A DNA stretch of 64,000 nucleotides from Hyphomicrobiales bacterium. GTDB taxonomy: Bacteria > Pseudomonadota > Alphaproteobacteria > Rhizobiales > Beijerinckiaceae. The position numbers were made by a program, and so were the translations under genes. Below the pieces are notes generated by a model. It worked only from the letters and a program-made list of their open reading frames with translations. It had not been told where the DNA came from and ran no database searches. The number at the start of each line of letters is the position of its first letter. The first letter of the stretch is position 1. Shown piece by piece: positions 15,733-24,643 of the stretch. Location of the stretch: assembly GCA_028290285.1 (NCBI GenBank), contig JAQGKD010000069.1, forward strand, positions 52,026 to 116,025, written 5' to 3'.

Positions 15733-18700
15733 ATGAATCATAAAACTGCGCCGGCGCCGCTCGCCGCCATTGGCATATCCCTCCTGGACGCATGCCGGAC
15801 GGCTAGGCGGTGCCAGCCTCTGATCTACGTCGCCGAAAGCGAGCGGCGGGCGCTGGCCCTTCATGCCTTGGTCGCGGCCCTGCACCCCACCCTCAGGCTC
15901 GCCTTCTTCCCAGCCTGGGACACTCTGCCCTACGATCGTCTCGCGCCGTCAGCAGCGATCATGGGCGCGCGCATGGGCGTCCTGCGCTGGCTGACCAACC
16001 CTGACGCGCCGCCGCAACTGATCGTCACGACAGCGCCCGCCCTGCTGCGCCGCCTGCCCCCGCGCGAGATCTGGCCGGGGGCTCATCTTGGATTCCAGAT
16101 CGGGCAGGCCCTCGACCCGGAGGCGGCGCGCGAAAGTCTCCTGCGTCTCGGCTATGTGGAGGACGATCTCGTCGATCAACCCGGCGAAATCGCGCTGCGT
16201 GGCCGCGTCGTGGACATCTTTCCGGCAGCCTCTCCCCTGCCGTGCCGCGTGCTGTTCGAAGACGGGCGGATCACCGGCATCCGCTCCTACGACCCGCTGT
16301 CGCAGGCCTCCGAAGCCGAAGCGCAAATCCTCGACATAGATCCCGCCACCGAAAGCATCGGGGGCGACAGCGCATCCTCGGCTGAGACCATCTTGGACTA
16401 CGCGCCGCGCTCCGCGCTCATACTGGAGGAGGGCGCCGAGGCCCGCGCGGTCGCCACCTTCGAGCAGATCGCGGAGGGTGCGCAGGCGCGTGGCGAAAAA
16501 CCCGAACGGCTGTTTCTTGCCAAGGAAGAGTGGCAGGCACTCACTGCCAGGCATCGCCTTACGCCCGCTTTCGCCCGCACGCCGAGCGAACCCGTGCCCG
16601 CCTTCGCGCGCATGAAGGACGCCGGCCGCGCCTTCGATCGCTTCCTCGCCTCGCGTCTCGAAGCAGGCGACAGGCTCGTCATCGCAGGGCCGCGCGAAGG
16701 CGTCGCGACGCTGGTCCGGCGCCTGCGCAGGCTGGCGCCGCGAAAGATAGAAGCCACCGCCGACTGGGCCGCGATCCGTACATCCGCCAGCGGTGCGATC
16801 TTCACGCTCGCGGCGCCTCTCGACCAGGGCCTGGTCCTGCCCGAAGAAGGCGTCACCCTCGTCGCAGCAGCCGATCTGCTCGGCAGCAGGGCGGGGACTT
16901 TCGCCAGCCAGCCGGTCGCCGCGCCGGACTTTATCGAGACGGAACTCCACCTCGGCGACGTCGTGGTCCATCGCGATCATGGCCTCGCCATCCTCGAAAG
17001 GCTCGAGACCGTGGAGGTGCCCGAGCAGGGTCCGCACGATTTCATTTGCCTGGCTTATGCGGACGAAGCGCGCCAGATGGTGCCCGCCGCCGAAATCTCC
17101 GCGCTCTGGCGTTACGGCTCGGACGCCGAGGCCGTGACGCTCGACCGGCTGGACCGCGACACCTGGGCGAAGCGCAAGGAGAAGGTGGCCGCCGATATAG
17201 CCGAAACCGCGAAGACTCTCGTCGCCCTGGCAGCCGCGCGCCAGACGCGAAAGGCGCCCGTCATCAAGCCTGCGCCCGATCTCTACGAGCGCTTCGCGGC
17301 CCGCTTTCCCTTTGCGCCGACGCAGGGTCAGGCTGCCGCCATCGATGCGGTGCTCGACGACCTCGCCTCCGGCCGGCCGATGGACCGCCTCGTGTGCGGG
17401 GATGTCGGCTATGGCAAGACAGAGGTCGCCCTGCGCGCCGCCGCCGCCGTCGCCTTCAGCGGCCGTCAGGTGGCCCTTCTCGCGCCGACCACAGTGCTGG
17501 TCCGCCAGCATCTGCGCAGCTTCAGGAGGCGCTTCGCGGGGCTCGGAATCGAAATCGCCGAACTCTCGCGCATGGTGGAGCCCGCGACCGCGCGCAACGT
17601 GAAAAAGGGATTGGCGGATGGCTCCATCGACATCGTCATTGGCACTCAGGCGCTCTGCGGCAAGGGGATCGCCTTCTCCGATCTGGCTCTCGTCATCGTC
17701 GACGAGGAGCAGAAGTTCGGCGCGAAGAACAAGGCGCAAACGCGGGCCCTGAGCGAGAGCGCCCATGCGCTCACCCTCACCGCGACGCCGATCCCCCGAA
17801 CCCTCCAGGCCAGCCTCGTGGGACTACAGGATCTCAGCATCATCGCCACGCCGCCCTATCTGCGCCAGCCCGTGCGGACCGCCGTGACGCAGCTCGACGC
17901 GCGCATGGTGCGCGACGCCCTGATGCGCGAGAAGCGGCGCGGCGGGCAATCCTTCTTCGTCTGCCCGCGCGTCGCCGACATCGCCGGCGCAGCTGAATTC
18001 CTCCGCAAGACCGTCCCCGAACTCAGCCTGCTTGTCGCGCATGGCCAGATGAAGCCAGCGGAAATGGACGCCGCCATGCTCGCCTTCGCCGAAGGCGACG
18101 GCGACATCCTGCTCGCCACCAATATCATCGAAAGCGGGCTCGACGTGCCCGGCGCAAACACGCTCTTCGTCTGGCACGCAGGCCGCTTCGGCATGGCGCA
18201 ATTGCACCAGCTGCGTGGACGGGTGGGCCGCGGCAGCCGCCGCGCCTTCGTGTATTTCCTCACTGAGTCCGGCGACGTCAAATGGGTGGCCGCGGAGAAG
18301 CGATTGCGCGCGCTTCAGGCGCTCGATCATCTGGGCGCGGGTTTTGCTATCAGCGCCCGCGATCTCGATCTGCGCGGCGGCGGCGATCTGATGGGCGACG
18401 ATCAGGCAGGCCACATGAAGCTGATCGGCGTCGGCCTCTATCAGGAAATGCTCTCCCATGCGCTGGCCATAGCGCGCGGGGAAGAGACGCGAGACAGGGA
18501 ACCGCCGCCGGATATCAATCTTGGTCTCGCCGCGCGCATCCCCGAGGATTACGTGCCCGAGCCCGATCTGCGCCTGAAACTCTATGGCGAGGTCGACGCC
18601 CTCGACGACACTGCGGATCTGACGGCCCTCGAACTCACCATCGCGGATCGCTACGGCCCGCCACCAGACGATGTCACCACCCTTCTGGCCGCGGCGCGGA

Positions 18701-18939
18701 TCCGCCTGCTCTGCCGCAAGCTCGGCATCCGCCGCTTCGACGCCGGCCCCTCGGGCATGGCAGCGACCTTCGCGCCGGCTCGTCTCGACGCACTTTCATC
18801 GGCAATCGGCAAGACCGGCTGGAAGCTCAGCGAGCACAGGCTGGTCTCGCCCCATGGCAGCGAGGACCCCGCCGAGCGGCTCGAACTGGCGGAGAGCTTT
18901 CTGGAACAGGTCTCGAGCCTGCTGCCAAACGGAAACTAG
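15733..18939 (+). CDS. Mfd-like transcription-repair coupling helicase (paralogue type)
   Basis: A 1068-aa SF2 helicase with Mfd architecture. A UvrB-like N-terminal module is followed by a CarD-like RNA polymerase-interaction domain (ETELHLGDVVVHRDHGLAIL, about residues 395-415 onward) and a RecG/Mfd motor (FAPTQGQ; Walker A GDVGYGKTE near 556; DEEQ near 656; TATPIPRTL; QLRGRVGRG). A TRCF C-terminal domain ends the protein. It is shorter than typical Mfd (about 1150 aa) and its N-terminal region is divergent. Alphaproteobacteria often carry a canonical Mfd plus such a second copy; only one is visible here, so the paralogue status is inferred. Confidence 0.85.
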   Translation: MNHKTAPAPLAAIGISLLDACRTARRCQPLIYVAESERRALALHALVAALHPTLRLAFFPAWDTLPYDRLAPSAAIMGARMGVLRWLTNPDAPPQLIVTTAPALLRRLPPREIWPGAHLGFQIGQALDPEAARESLLRLGYVEDDLVDQPGEIALRGRVVDIFPAASPLPCRVLFEDGRITGIRSYDPLSQASEAEAQILDIDPATESIGGDSASSAETILDYAPRSALILEEGAEARAVATFEQIAEGAQARGEKPERLFLAKEEWQALTARHRLTPAFARTPSEPVPAFARMKDAGRAFDRFLASRLEAGDRLVIAGPREGVATLVRRLRRLAPRKIEATADWAAIRTSASGAIFTLAAPLDQGLVLPEEGVTLVAAADLLGSRAGTFASQPVAAPDFIETELHLGDVVVHRDHGLAILERLETVEVPEQGPHDFICLAYADEARQMVPAAEISALWRYGSDAEAVTLDRLDRDTWAKRKEKVAADIAETAKTLVALAAARQTRKAPVIKPAPDLYERFAARFPFAPTQGQAAAIDAVLDDLASGRPMDRLVCGDVGYGKTEVALRAAAAVAFSGRQVALLAPTTVLVRQHLRSFRRRFAGLGIEIAELSRMVEPATARNVKKGLADGSIDIVIGTQALCGKGIAFSDLALVIVDEEQKFGAKNKAQTRALSESAHALTLTATPIPRTLQASLVGLQDLSIIATPPYLRQPVRTAVTQLDARMVRDALMREKRRGGQSFFVCPRVADIAGAAEFLRKTVPELSLLVAHGQMKPAEMDAAMLAFAEGDGDILLATNIIESGLDVPGANTLFVWHAGRFGMAQLHQLRGRVGRGSRRAFVYFLTESGDVKWVAAEKRLRALQALDHLGAGFAISARDLDLRGGGDLMGDDQAGHMKLIGVGLYQEMLSHALAIARGEETRDREPPPDINLGLAARIPEDYVPEPDLRLKLYGEVDALDDTADLTALELTIADRYGPPPDDVTTLLAAARIRLLCRKLGIRRFDAGPSGMAATFAPARLDALSSAIGKTGWKLSEHRLVSPHGSEDPAERLELAESFLEQVSSLLPNGN

Positions 18940-18952
18940 AAACAAGCAGGTC

Positions 18953-19825
18953 TCAGTTCGGTTTGGCCGGGGCGAGCCCGCGCTTGTCCGCGTTGCGCCG
19001 CAGGAAGATGTTCGCAACCACCGCCTGCGCGATATGCTCGGCCATGCAGGGATAACCGAGGTCGGCCATCCTGAAGTCGTCGTCGGCCAGCACCTCCTGA
19101 TGCGCTCGCGTATCGGCGATGAAACCCATCGCCTGATTGCGGCGGACGTAGAGCACGTTCTCCTCTGCCGCGATCTTGTCGAGCGCCGCGCGAATGGCGT
19201 AATATTGGGAGTCGCGTGCGAATTTCGGCGTGTATTGCAGGCCGACCAAGATGACGTCGATGTGGTTGGCCCGCAGCATGCGCACGGTCGCCCGCACGGT
19301 CTCCTCGAATTCCGAGAGGTCCACGCGCGCCACCGCATCGCTCGTTCCCACCTGCCAGAGCACCAGCGTCGGGTGCTGCCGCACCGCCTCGTTGATGAGA
19401 CGGCGCGCGCTCACCGAGGCGATTTCACCCGATACGCCGCGATTGATGATCTGGACGTCGACGCCCTTCCACACCGTCTCGAGAATGGATTCCAGCCTGG
19501 ACGGATAGCTGCGTGGCGCCGACGAGCCACCGGCGGACCAGGAGGCGGACGAGCCCATGGCAAGAACACGAAGCGTGTTGCCGGACTCGAGCCGCGCCGC
19601 CGTGTTGACGAGGGGCGAGGGTCGCGCGACCTCCGACTGCGGAACCGCGCATTGCAGGTTCATGGCGGCGGCTTCGGGCGGCAATGGCGGAAAGATAGGT
19701 GGGATCGCCCCGATGTCGCCGGCAGCCGTCTGTGCAGACGCAGCATTCTGTGCTGCGGCCGGGCTCGCAGGCGGCGAGAGGAGCAGAGCCAGCGCCAGGA
19801 TCAGCGTCGCAGGTTTGTCCGCCAT
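18953..19825 (-). CDS. Exported SGNH/GDSL-type hydrolase
   Basis: A 290-aa protein with a signal peptide (MADKPATLILALALLL, cleavage near residue 26). Block I is LAMGSSASWSAGG (nucleophile Ser), block II NRGVSGE, and block III QVGTSDA replaces the usual GxND. The C-terminal DxxH-like block V is weak (LGYPCMAEH). The start lies 25 nt inside the OpgC-like gene, with GGGGA upstream, so the two are translationally linked. It probably removes or transfers acyl groups on a periplasmic glycan. Confidence 0.8.
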   Translation of the reverse strand: MADKPATLILALALLLSPPASPAAAQNAASAQTAAGDIGAIPPIFPPLPPEAAAMNLQCAVPQSEVARPSPLVNTAARLESGNTLRVLAMGSSASWSAGGSSAPRSYPSRLESILETVWKGVDVQIINRGVSGEIASVSARRLINEAVRQHPTLVLWQVGTSDAVARVDLSEFEETVRATVRMLRANHIDVILVGLQYTPKFARDSQYYAIRAALDKIAAEENVLYVRRNQAMGFIADTRAHQEVLADDDFRMADLGYPCMAEHIAQAVVANIFLRRNADKRGLAPAKPN

Positions 19826-20961
19826 TCATTTCCCCAGGCAACGGCCAACAGGACGGGAACGCCGATCAATAGCACGACGCAATCGGTCAGGACACTGATG
19901 GGCGCGGCGAAGCGCAGCAATTGACCGCCGAGGCTGAGCAACGATCCAGCGCAGAAGACATGCAGCGAATTTCGGCCGAGCGAACAGAGCGCCTGTGCGA
20001 AGGCCCCGAACCAGCGCCAGCGCAGGCAATATTCGAACACGCCCATCATCAGCGCCATCAGGCCGAACAGATGAACGAGCCGGATCGGCGTCAGGTAGGT
20101 CTTGTCGTTCATGAAGAACAGCTGCGGCTCGGGCACATCGAACGGGCTCGGGCTCCACTGCAGGAGCACCATGGCGAGACCGGCCAACACGATGCCCCCC
20201 CCGATCACCCGCGCACCGCCCCGATGCCGCGCAAGGAACGCGCTTGCCCCGACAGGGCGCGCGAGCAGGAAACCGAGCACGAAATCTAACTGCCATGCAA
20301 ACGGATTGAAAAACCAGACACCCTCGACGGGCCATGTCGGAATGTTGACGCCGGTTACCAGCGCGAAGGCCCACAGCGCACCCGAGCAGATGAAAAGCAG
20401 CCTGGGGGAGATGCGGAAGAGGAACACGACGACGGGCGCGAAGACCATCAGCACGATATACAGCGGCAGGATGTCGAAATAGCCCATCTGGTGCAGCAAC
20501 ATGACAATGCCGATCTGCGTGGCGACCGGGTTCTCGAAGAACGAGGCGGCGTTGTTCCACTGCAGGATCAGCGGCGTGTCCAACCAGATCGCAGCCCCCG
20601 CCATCATCGCGAGCGCCACGCTGACGATGAGGATTTGCGCCGCGTAGAGCGTAAAGGCGCGCGCCTCCAGCCGCATGACGAGGCGCAGGCCCGTGAGATT
20701 TTTGGTGCGGCTTTCGGAGAGATAGCGCAGGGAGAACCCGGCTAGAAAAACGAACAGCTCGGCAGAATCCGAAATACCGAAGGACTTGTGCGTGAACTGC
20801 TCGAAGACGATGCCCGGCACGTGATTGATGAAAATCGCGATCAGGGCATAGCCGCGCCAGAAATCGACAGCATTGGGCGCACGCCTCTGCCCCCGCAGGG
20901 CGGGACCGGGCACCTCGGCCGGTGGAAAGGCCCCGGCCGGCTTCGAATCGTGTCGCGTCAT
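19801..20961 (-). CDS. OpgC-like membrane acyltransferase
   Basis: A 386-aa protein with about ten hydrophobic helices. The start region AVDFWRGYALIAIFINHVPGIVFEQFT and GISDSAELFVFLAGFSLRY are the OpgC marks. OpgC family members transfer succinyl groups to periplasmic glucans. I prefer ATG 20961 to an upstream TTG at 20991. The gene overlaps the exported SGNH hydrolase, which suggests a two-gene glycan acyl-modification unit. The true acceptor (cyclic glucan, capsule or other) is unknown. Confidence 0.85.
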   Translation of the reverse strand: MTRHDSKPAGAFPPAEVPGPALRGQRRAPNAVDFWRGYALIAIFINHVPGIVFEQFTHKSFGISDSAELFVFLAGFSLRYLSESRTKNLTGLRLVMRLEARAFTLYAAQILIVSVALAMMAGAAIWLDTPLILQWNNAASFFENPVATQIGIVMLLHQMGYFDILPLYIVLMVFAPVVVFLFRISPRLLFICSGALWAFALVTGVNIPTWPVEGVWFFNPFAWQLDFVLGFLLARPVGASAFLARHRGGARVIGGGIVLAGLAMVLLQWSPSPFDVPEPQLFFMNDKTYLTPIRLVHLFGLMALMMGVFEYCLRWRWFGAFAQALCSLGRNSLHVFCAGSLLSLGGQLLRFAAPISVLTDCVVLLIGVPVLLAVAWGNEWRTNLRR

Positions 20962-21024
20962 GCCAGCAGGATAGGCCCCGGCGCCTCCCAACAGAAGCCT
21001 GGTCGCATCAAGGCAATGCCAGGA

Positions 21025-22236
21025 TCACACGCGCAGCGAGGACAGGACGGGCTCCGTCTCCCGCGTCTTGCCGCTGAGCCGGGCGCCGAAGGTGAGAAGC
21101 CCCGGAAAACGGCTGACCAGCGGCAGCAGCAGGCCGATGGTGGCCGGTCGCATGGACAGATGCGCGAAAACGGAAGCTGCCCTGATGCGCGGCGCGAAAT
21201 GCTGGCGCCAGGCTGAGGCATAGGCGGCGCCGATTGCATCCAGTTCCGCCCCACGCCGAACGCGGCCGTCCTCGGCGACGAGCAGCGACCCCACCAGCCA
21301 GCCCGATTGCATGGCCATGCTCAGCCCCTCGGCCACGACGGGGTGCGCCTCGCCCGCGCAGTTGCCGACACGAAACAGCCCCTCGCCATAGCGGGGACGA
21401 ATCCCCGGATTGATGGGACCCGCCGACAGCCAGGTCCCCTCGACCTCCGCGCCCGCGATGACCTCGCGCACGCCACGACATGAGCGCGCCACATGGGCGA
21501 TGACGGCATCGGCCGCATGGGACAGGCCGCTCGTCTCCCGTGCCCTTTGGAGGGCATCGCGCCGAATGCAGAGCGTCAGGCTCACCCGGCCGGAATCGCT
21601 CGTCACCATCCCGCCATAGCCGCCGGGAAATACGATCAGCGGCATCAGGTCGCCCGCCAGCGAGGCATTTGTGAAATGCGCCTTGAAGGCGAGTAGGTCG
21701 GAGGGGCGATGCGCGCGGCGGATCTGTGTCGGCAAGCCGCCACGTTCCCACGAGCCATGCGCGGCAATGACGATGGGGGCGCAGATCTCGGTGCTCTCGC
21801 CCTTGCGCGTCAATGTGCAGATCGAGGTGTCGCCCGCTCGACTCAGGGAGGCCGCCGTCCAGGGCTGCCAGCAGGTCGCGCCCGCCGCGATGGCGCGCTC
21901 GAGCAGGACAGTGTCGAGCTTGTCGCGTCCCAGCGCCCGGCCCCAGAACTGGCCGCCCCCGCCCATGCGCGGCATATCGGCGGAGAGGATTTCCTCCCGC
22001 GCGTAGAGACCCACCCGGCGGATCTGTGGCCCGGCCGTCCCGGCCACGAAAGCGGCAAGGCCGAGATCCCTGAACAAGGGCGCATTTGTCGCCGACATGA
22101 ACTCGCCGCAGACTTTGGCGCGCGGGAATTCGGCCTTCTCGACCACGGCGACAGACCACCCGGCCCGCGCCAGACAGAGCGCCGTCGTGCCGCCCGCCGG
22201 CCCCGCACCGATGACGATGGCGTCATAGGTCTTCAT
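21025..22236 (-). CDS. FAD-dependent oxidoreductase (geranylgeranyl reductase/hydroxylase-like)
   Basis: A 403-aa flavoprotein. The dinucleotide motif VIGAGPAGGTTAL is near residue 8, KVCGEFMSA follows the first helix, and a late NCAGEAHPVVAEGLSMAMQSG is the FAD-phosphate motif. This is the geranylgeranyl-reductase/FAD-monooxygenase type. It ends a tight three-gene operon (type III PKS, methyltransferase, this gene), 2 nt after the methyltransferase stop. By analogy with SrsABC of Streptomyces griseus it may hydroxylate or reduce the resorcinol/pyrone product. The reaction type is an inference. Confidence 0.85.
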   Translation of the reverse strand: MKTYDAIVIGAGPAGGTTALCLARAGWSVAVVEKAEFPRAKVCGEFMSATNAPLFRDLGLAAFVAGTAGPQIRRVGLYAREEILSADMPRMGGGGQFWGRALGRDKLDTVLLERAIAAGATCWQPWTAASLSRAGDTSICTLTRKGESTEICAPIVIAAHGSWERGGLPTQIRRAHRPSDLLAFKAHFTNASLAGDLMPLIVFPGGYGGMVTSDSGRVSLTLCIRRDALQRARETSGLSHAADAVIAHVARSCRGVREVIAGAEVEGTWLSAGPINPGIRPRYGEGLFRVGNCAGEAHPVVAEGLSMAMQSGWLVGSLLVAEDGRVRRGAELDAIGAAYASAWRQHFAPRIRAASVFAHLSMRPATIGLLLPLVSRFPGLLTFGARLSGKTRETEPVLSSLRV

Positions 22237-22238
22237 GA

Positions 22239-22952
22239 TCACGTCTCCGCAGGGCGTATGGCGAGAAAGGCATGGGTGAAGAGCCCGGCACGCCGCTCTG
22301 ACAGGGTCCAGCCATCCGACGGCCAAAGTTGCGAAAGCTCGTTGCCTGCAAACCCCGCCCTCACGCTCACCACCGCGTCGTGGCGTGTGACATCGTTGCA
22401 GCCCAGCGCCCAGAGCATGCGACTGCCCGCAAGACCAAGCGCATCGCGGCGCGGCTCGCATGCGGCGAACAGAGAGGTCCGCGCAGCTATCAGCGCAATC
22501 ATTTCGGTCAGCGCCTGCGGCTCGAAATGATGCAGGAAGAGATTGGCGGAGATAGCGTCGAACCTCTCGGGTGAGGCGCGGAGAAATTGGAAGACATCGG
22601 TCTCGACGCTTTGAGCCCGCCAGCCAAGCGCTGCGAAGGCATCCATCGTGGCGACGCTCACACCATCCTGCCGGTCGAGCAAAAGCACCTCCGCATCAGG
22701 CATTTTTTGTGCGAGACGACGTGCGACCGACAGCATGAATCCACCGTCGCCGCTGCCGATCTCCAGGAAACGCAGAGGTTGGGCCGCGCCCTCCACGCAA
22801 CGCAGAAGCCGCGCCATGATTCCGGCCTGCATCATGATGCGATTGATAAGCGCGAGGTCGCGCCGTGATTTCAGGGCGCGGGGATCGTCGGGCAGGAGGA
22901 CGTCGAGCCATTCGGGATCGACGACGCGCGCCATGGACATCGCGGCGCTCAT
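22239..22952 (-). CDS. Class I SAM-dependent methyltransferase of the PKS operon
   Basis: A 237-aa methyltransferase. Motif I is RFLEIGSGDGGFML (about residues 78-91), followed by an acidic strand-2 region LLLDRQDG and motif IV FDAISANLFLHHF. It overlaps the PKS gene by 4 nt and lies directly before the flavoprotein gene. It probably O- or C-methylates the polyketide, like SrsB or similar enzymes of phenolic-lipid clusters. Confidence 0.87.
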   Translation of the reverse strand: MSAAMSMARVVDPEWLDVLLPDDPRALKSRRDLALINRIMMQAGIMARLLRCVEGAAQPLRFLEIGSGDGGFMLSVARRLAQKMPDAEVLLLDRQDGVSVATMDAFAALGWRAQSVETDVFQFLRASPERFDAISANLFLHHFEPQALTEMIALIAARTSLFAACEPRRDALGLAGSRMLWALGCNDVTRHDAVVSVRAGFAGNELSQLWPSDGWTLSERRAGLFTHAFLAIRPAET

Positions 22953-24022
22953 CTACCGCTGCGAAAGAGCATGGTCTCGGCCACCAGCCCTGGACCGAAA
23001 GCCATGGCGCAGCCGGCCTTTTCCTTGGGCGCCGAAAGCAACATGGATTCGAGCACGAACATCACCGTCGCCGACGACATATTGCCGAACCGGCGCAAGA
23101 CCTCGCGCGAAGCCGCCAAGGCCTGGGGCCCGAGTTGCAAAGCCCGCTCCACGGCGTCAAGAACCGTGCGCCCGCCCGGATGGACGGCCCAGAGGTCGAT
23201 GTCGCACACGGCCGCCCCGCGCAGGATTTCCGGCCCGCGGGTCGAGAGGGTCTCCTGAATGGCGCCGGGCACGCGCCCCGAAAGCACCATGTCGAAGCCG
23301 GAGTCGCCGATGTTCCACGTGATCAGCGAGGCGGTGTCGGGCGCCAGCACGGCATGGAAGCTGTCCAGCGCGAACCCCTCAGGCTCGCTGCTGATCAGGC
23401 TAGCCGAACAGCCGTCGGCGAAGATCAGGAACGACAGGATCTGCTCTAGATCAGCTGTCTCCTTCATGTGGAGCGTGCAAAGCTCGAGGTTGACGACGAG
23501 CACGCGCGCGTCCGGTTCGGAGCGCACGATGTGGCGTCCGAGCTTCAGCGCATTCATCGCCGCGTAGCAGCCCATGAAGCCGACCATCGTCCGCTCGACC
23601 GACGGGCTGAGTCCGCAGCGCTCGACGATTTCGAGATCGATGCCGGGCGCGGAAAAGCCGGTGCAGCAGGTGACCACGAGATGCGTGATGCTGTCGCGTT
23701 GGGAACCGAGGTTCAGCTTCTCGACCGCGCGCGCCGCAAGGACGGGGGCATGCATTTCGAAAAGCCGCATCCGCTTGGCCGTGTCCGGGAATTGGCCACG
23801 CGCATAGATTCCGTCCGCGTCCACAGCCCCGTTCGCCGGGTCGGATCCGGGCGCCAGGCAGGAGTAGCGGTGGTCGATCCCATCGCGGTCGACGAGGCGG
23901 TTGAAGATGGCCGCGCGGCGATTGTCGCCGTCCAGCTGCGAGCCTGCGAAGGCAACGAAGGCCTCATGGACATCGTGCGGCGGAACAGCGGTGGCGATGC
24001 TGTTGAGATATGCTGTCGTCAC
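22949..24022 (-). CDS. Type III polyketide synthase
   Basis: A 357-aa chalcone-synthase-fold enzyme. The catalytic triad is complete: Cys152 (GFMGCYAAMNA), His281 (WAVHPGGR) and Asn314 (RFGNMSSATV). I chose GTG 24022 because AAGG lies 7 nt upstream and the length then matches the family (350-360 aa). The longer frame adds 38 unmatched residues. First gene of the three-gene operon. Alkylresorcinol or alkylpyrone synthesis from a fatty acyl starter is the usual output of this gene set in proteobacteria, but the starter is not known. Confidence 0.93.
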   Translation of the reverse strand: MTTAYLNSIATAVPPHDVHEAFVAFAGSQLDGDNRRAAIFNRLVDRDGIDHRYSCLAPGSDPANGAVDADGIYARGQFPDTAKRMRLFEMHAPVLAARAVEKLNLGSQRDSITHLVVTCCTGFSAPGIDLEIVERCGLSPSVERTMVGFMGCYAAMNALKLGRHIVRSEPDARVLVVNLELCTLHMKETADLEQILSFLIFADGCSASLISSEPEGFALDSFHAVLAPDTASLITWNIGDSGFDMVLSGRVPGAIQETLSTRGPEILRGAAVCDIDLWAVHPGGRTVLDAVERALQLGPQALAASREVLRRFGNMSSATVMFVLESMLLSAPKEKAGCAMAFGPGLVAETMLFRSGR

Positions 24023-24142
24023 GCAGTCACCTTGGCCGGAGACGCCGGCCCTTTCGAGAATAGTTACGTAGAGAGCCGTCAACAGTTCAGGGGCGAGACA
24101 AAATGACATCCCGATGATCGGTAACGTTCGGAGCACCAGACG

Positions 24143-24445
24143 TCAGGCGCGGCGTTTGGACGCTTGCTCCGGCGCGTCGAGTTCAAGCGAGCGCTGCCAT
24201 TCGACAAGGCGCACGTAGATCGTCGACTCATGATGCTGATGCTCGATGAGCCCCGCCGCGAGCAGGCTTTCCAGCGTTGCGTCCGAAATGCGCTCGCGCA
24301 GGTAGTGCCCTGCTGGAGCCCGCTTCCAGGCCTTCGCGGAGAGTGTGGAATGCAACCCGAGCTTGCGCGCGCGGGTGATCGTATAGCCTTGGCTCAGAAG
24401 CTGGAGCACCCGTTCCTGCGCGGCTGAAAGCATGTCTCCGGTCAT
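24143..24445 (-). CDS. Small protein, possible winged-helix fold
   Basis: A 100-aa protein with a strong ribosome site (GGAGG, 6 nt before the ATG). The sequence begins MTGDMLSAAQERVLQLLSQGYTITRARKLGLH, reading like a helix-turn-helix or winged-helix core (helix, turn, ISDATLESLLAAGLIEHQ as recognition/wing). It has no membrane segment. It lies upstream of the PKS operon on the same strand (121 nt away) and could regulate it, but no operator is visible. Function unknown. Confidence 0.6.
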   Translation of the reverse strand: MTGDMLSAAQERVLQLLSQGYTITRARKLGLHSTLSAKAWKRAPAGHYLRERISDATLESLLAAGLIEHQHHESTIYVRLVEWQRSLELDAPEQASKRRA

Positions 24446-24643
24446 CGTTGTCCTCCGGTCCTGGAAGGAGAATCCGGCGGGGACGCCAAGGTTCCGCTGC
24501 GCCCCTGAAGCGGGGCTGCGACTTGCACGGCGGCGCGCATTCATGTCACGATCCGCGCAGGGGTCGTGTACCTGCGCCGCGTCCCGCGACAAGCGATAAA
24601 AAACAAGCAGGGCTCCGGAGACCGGATGCCGAGGGAGGTTCGC

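Noticed and set aside
15949..17766. 605-residue minus-strand frame inside the Mfd-like gene
   Set aside because: High GC third-position bias opens antisense frames; no motif, and the plus strand has full helicase motifs.
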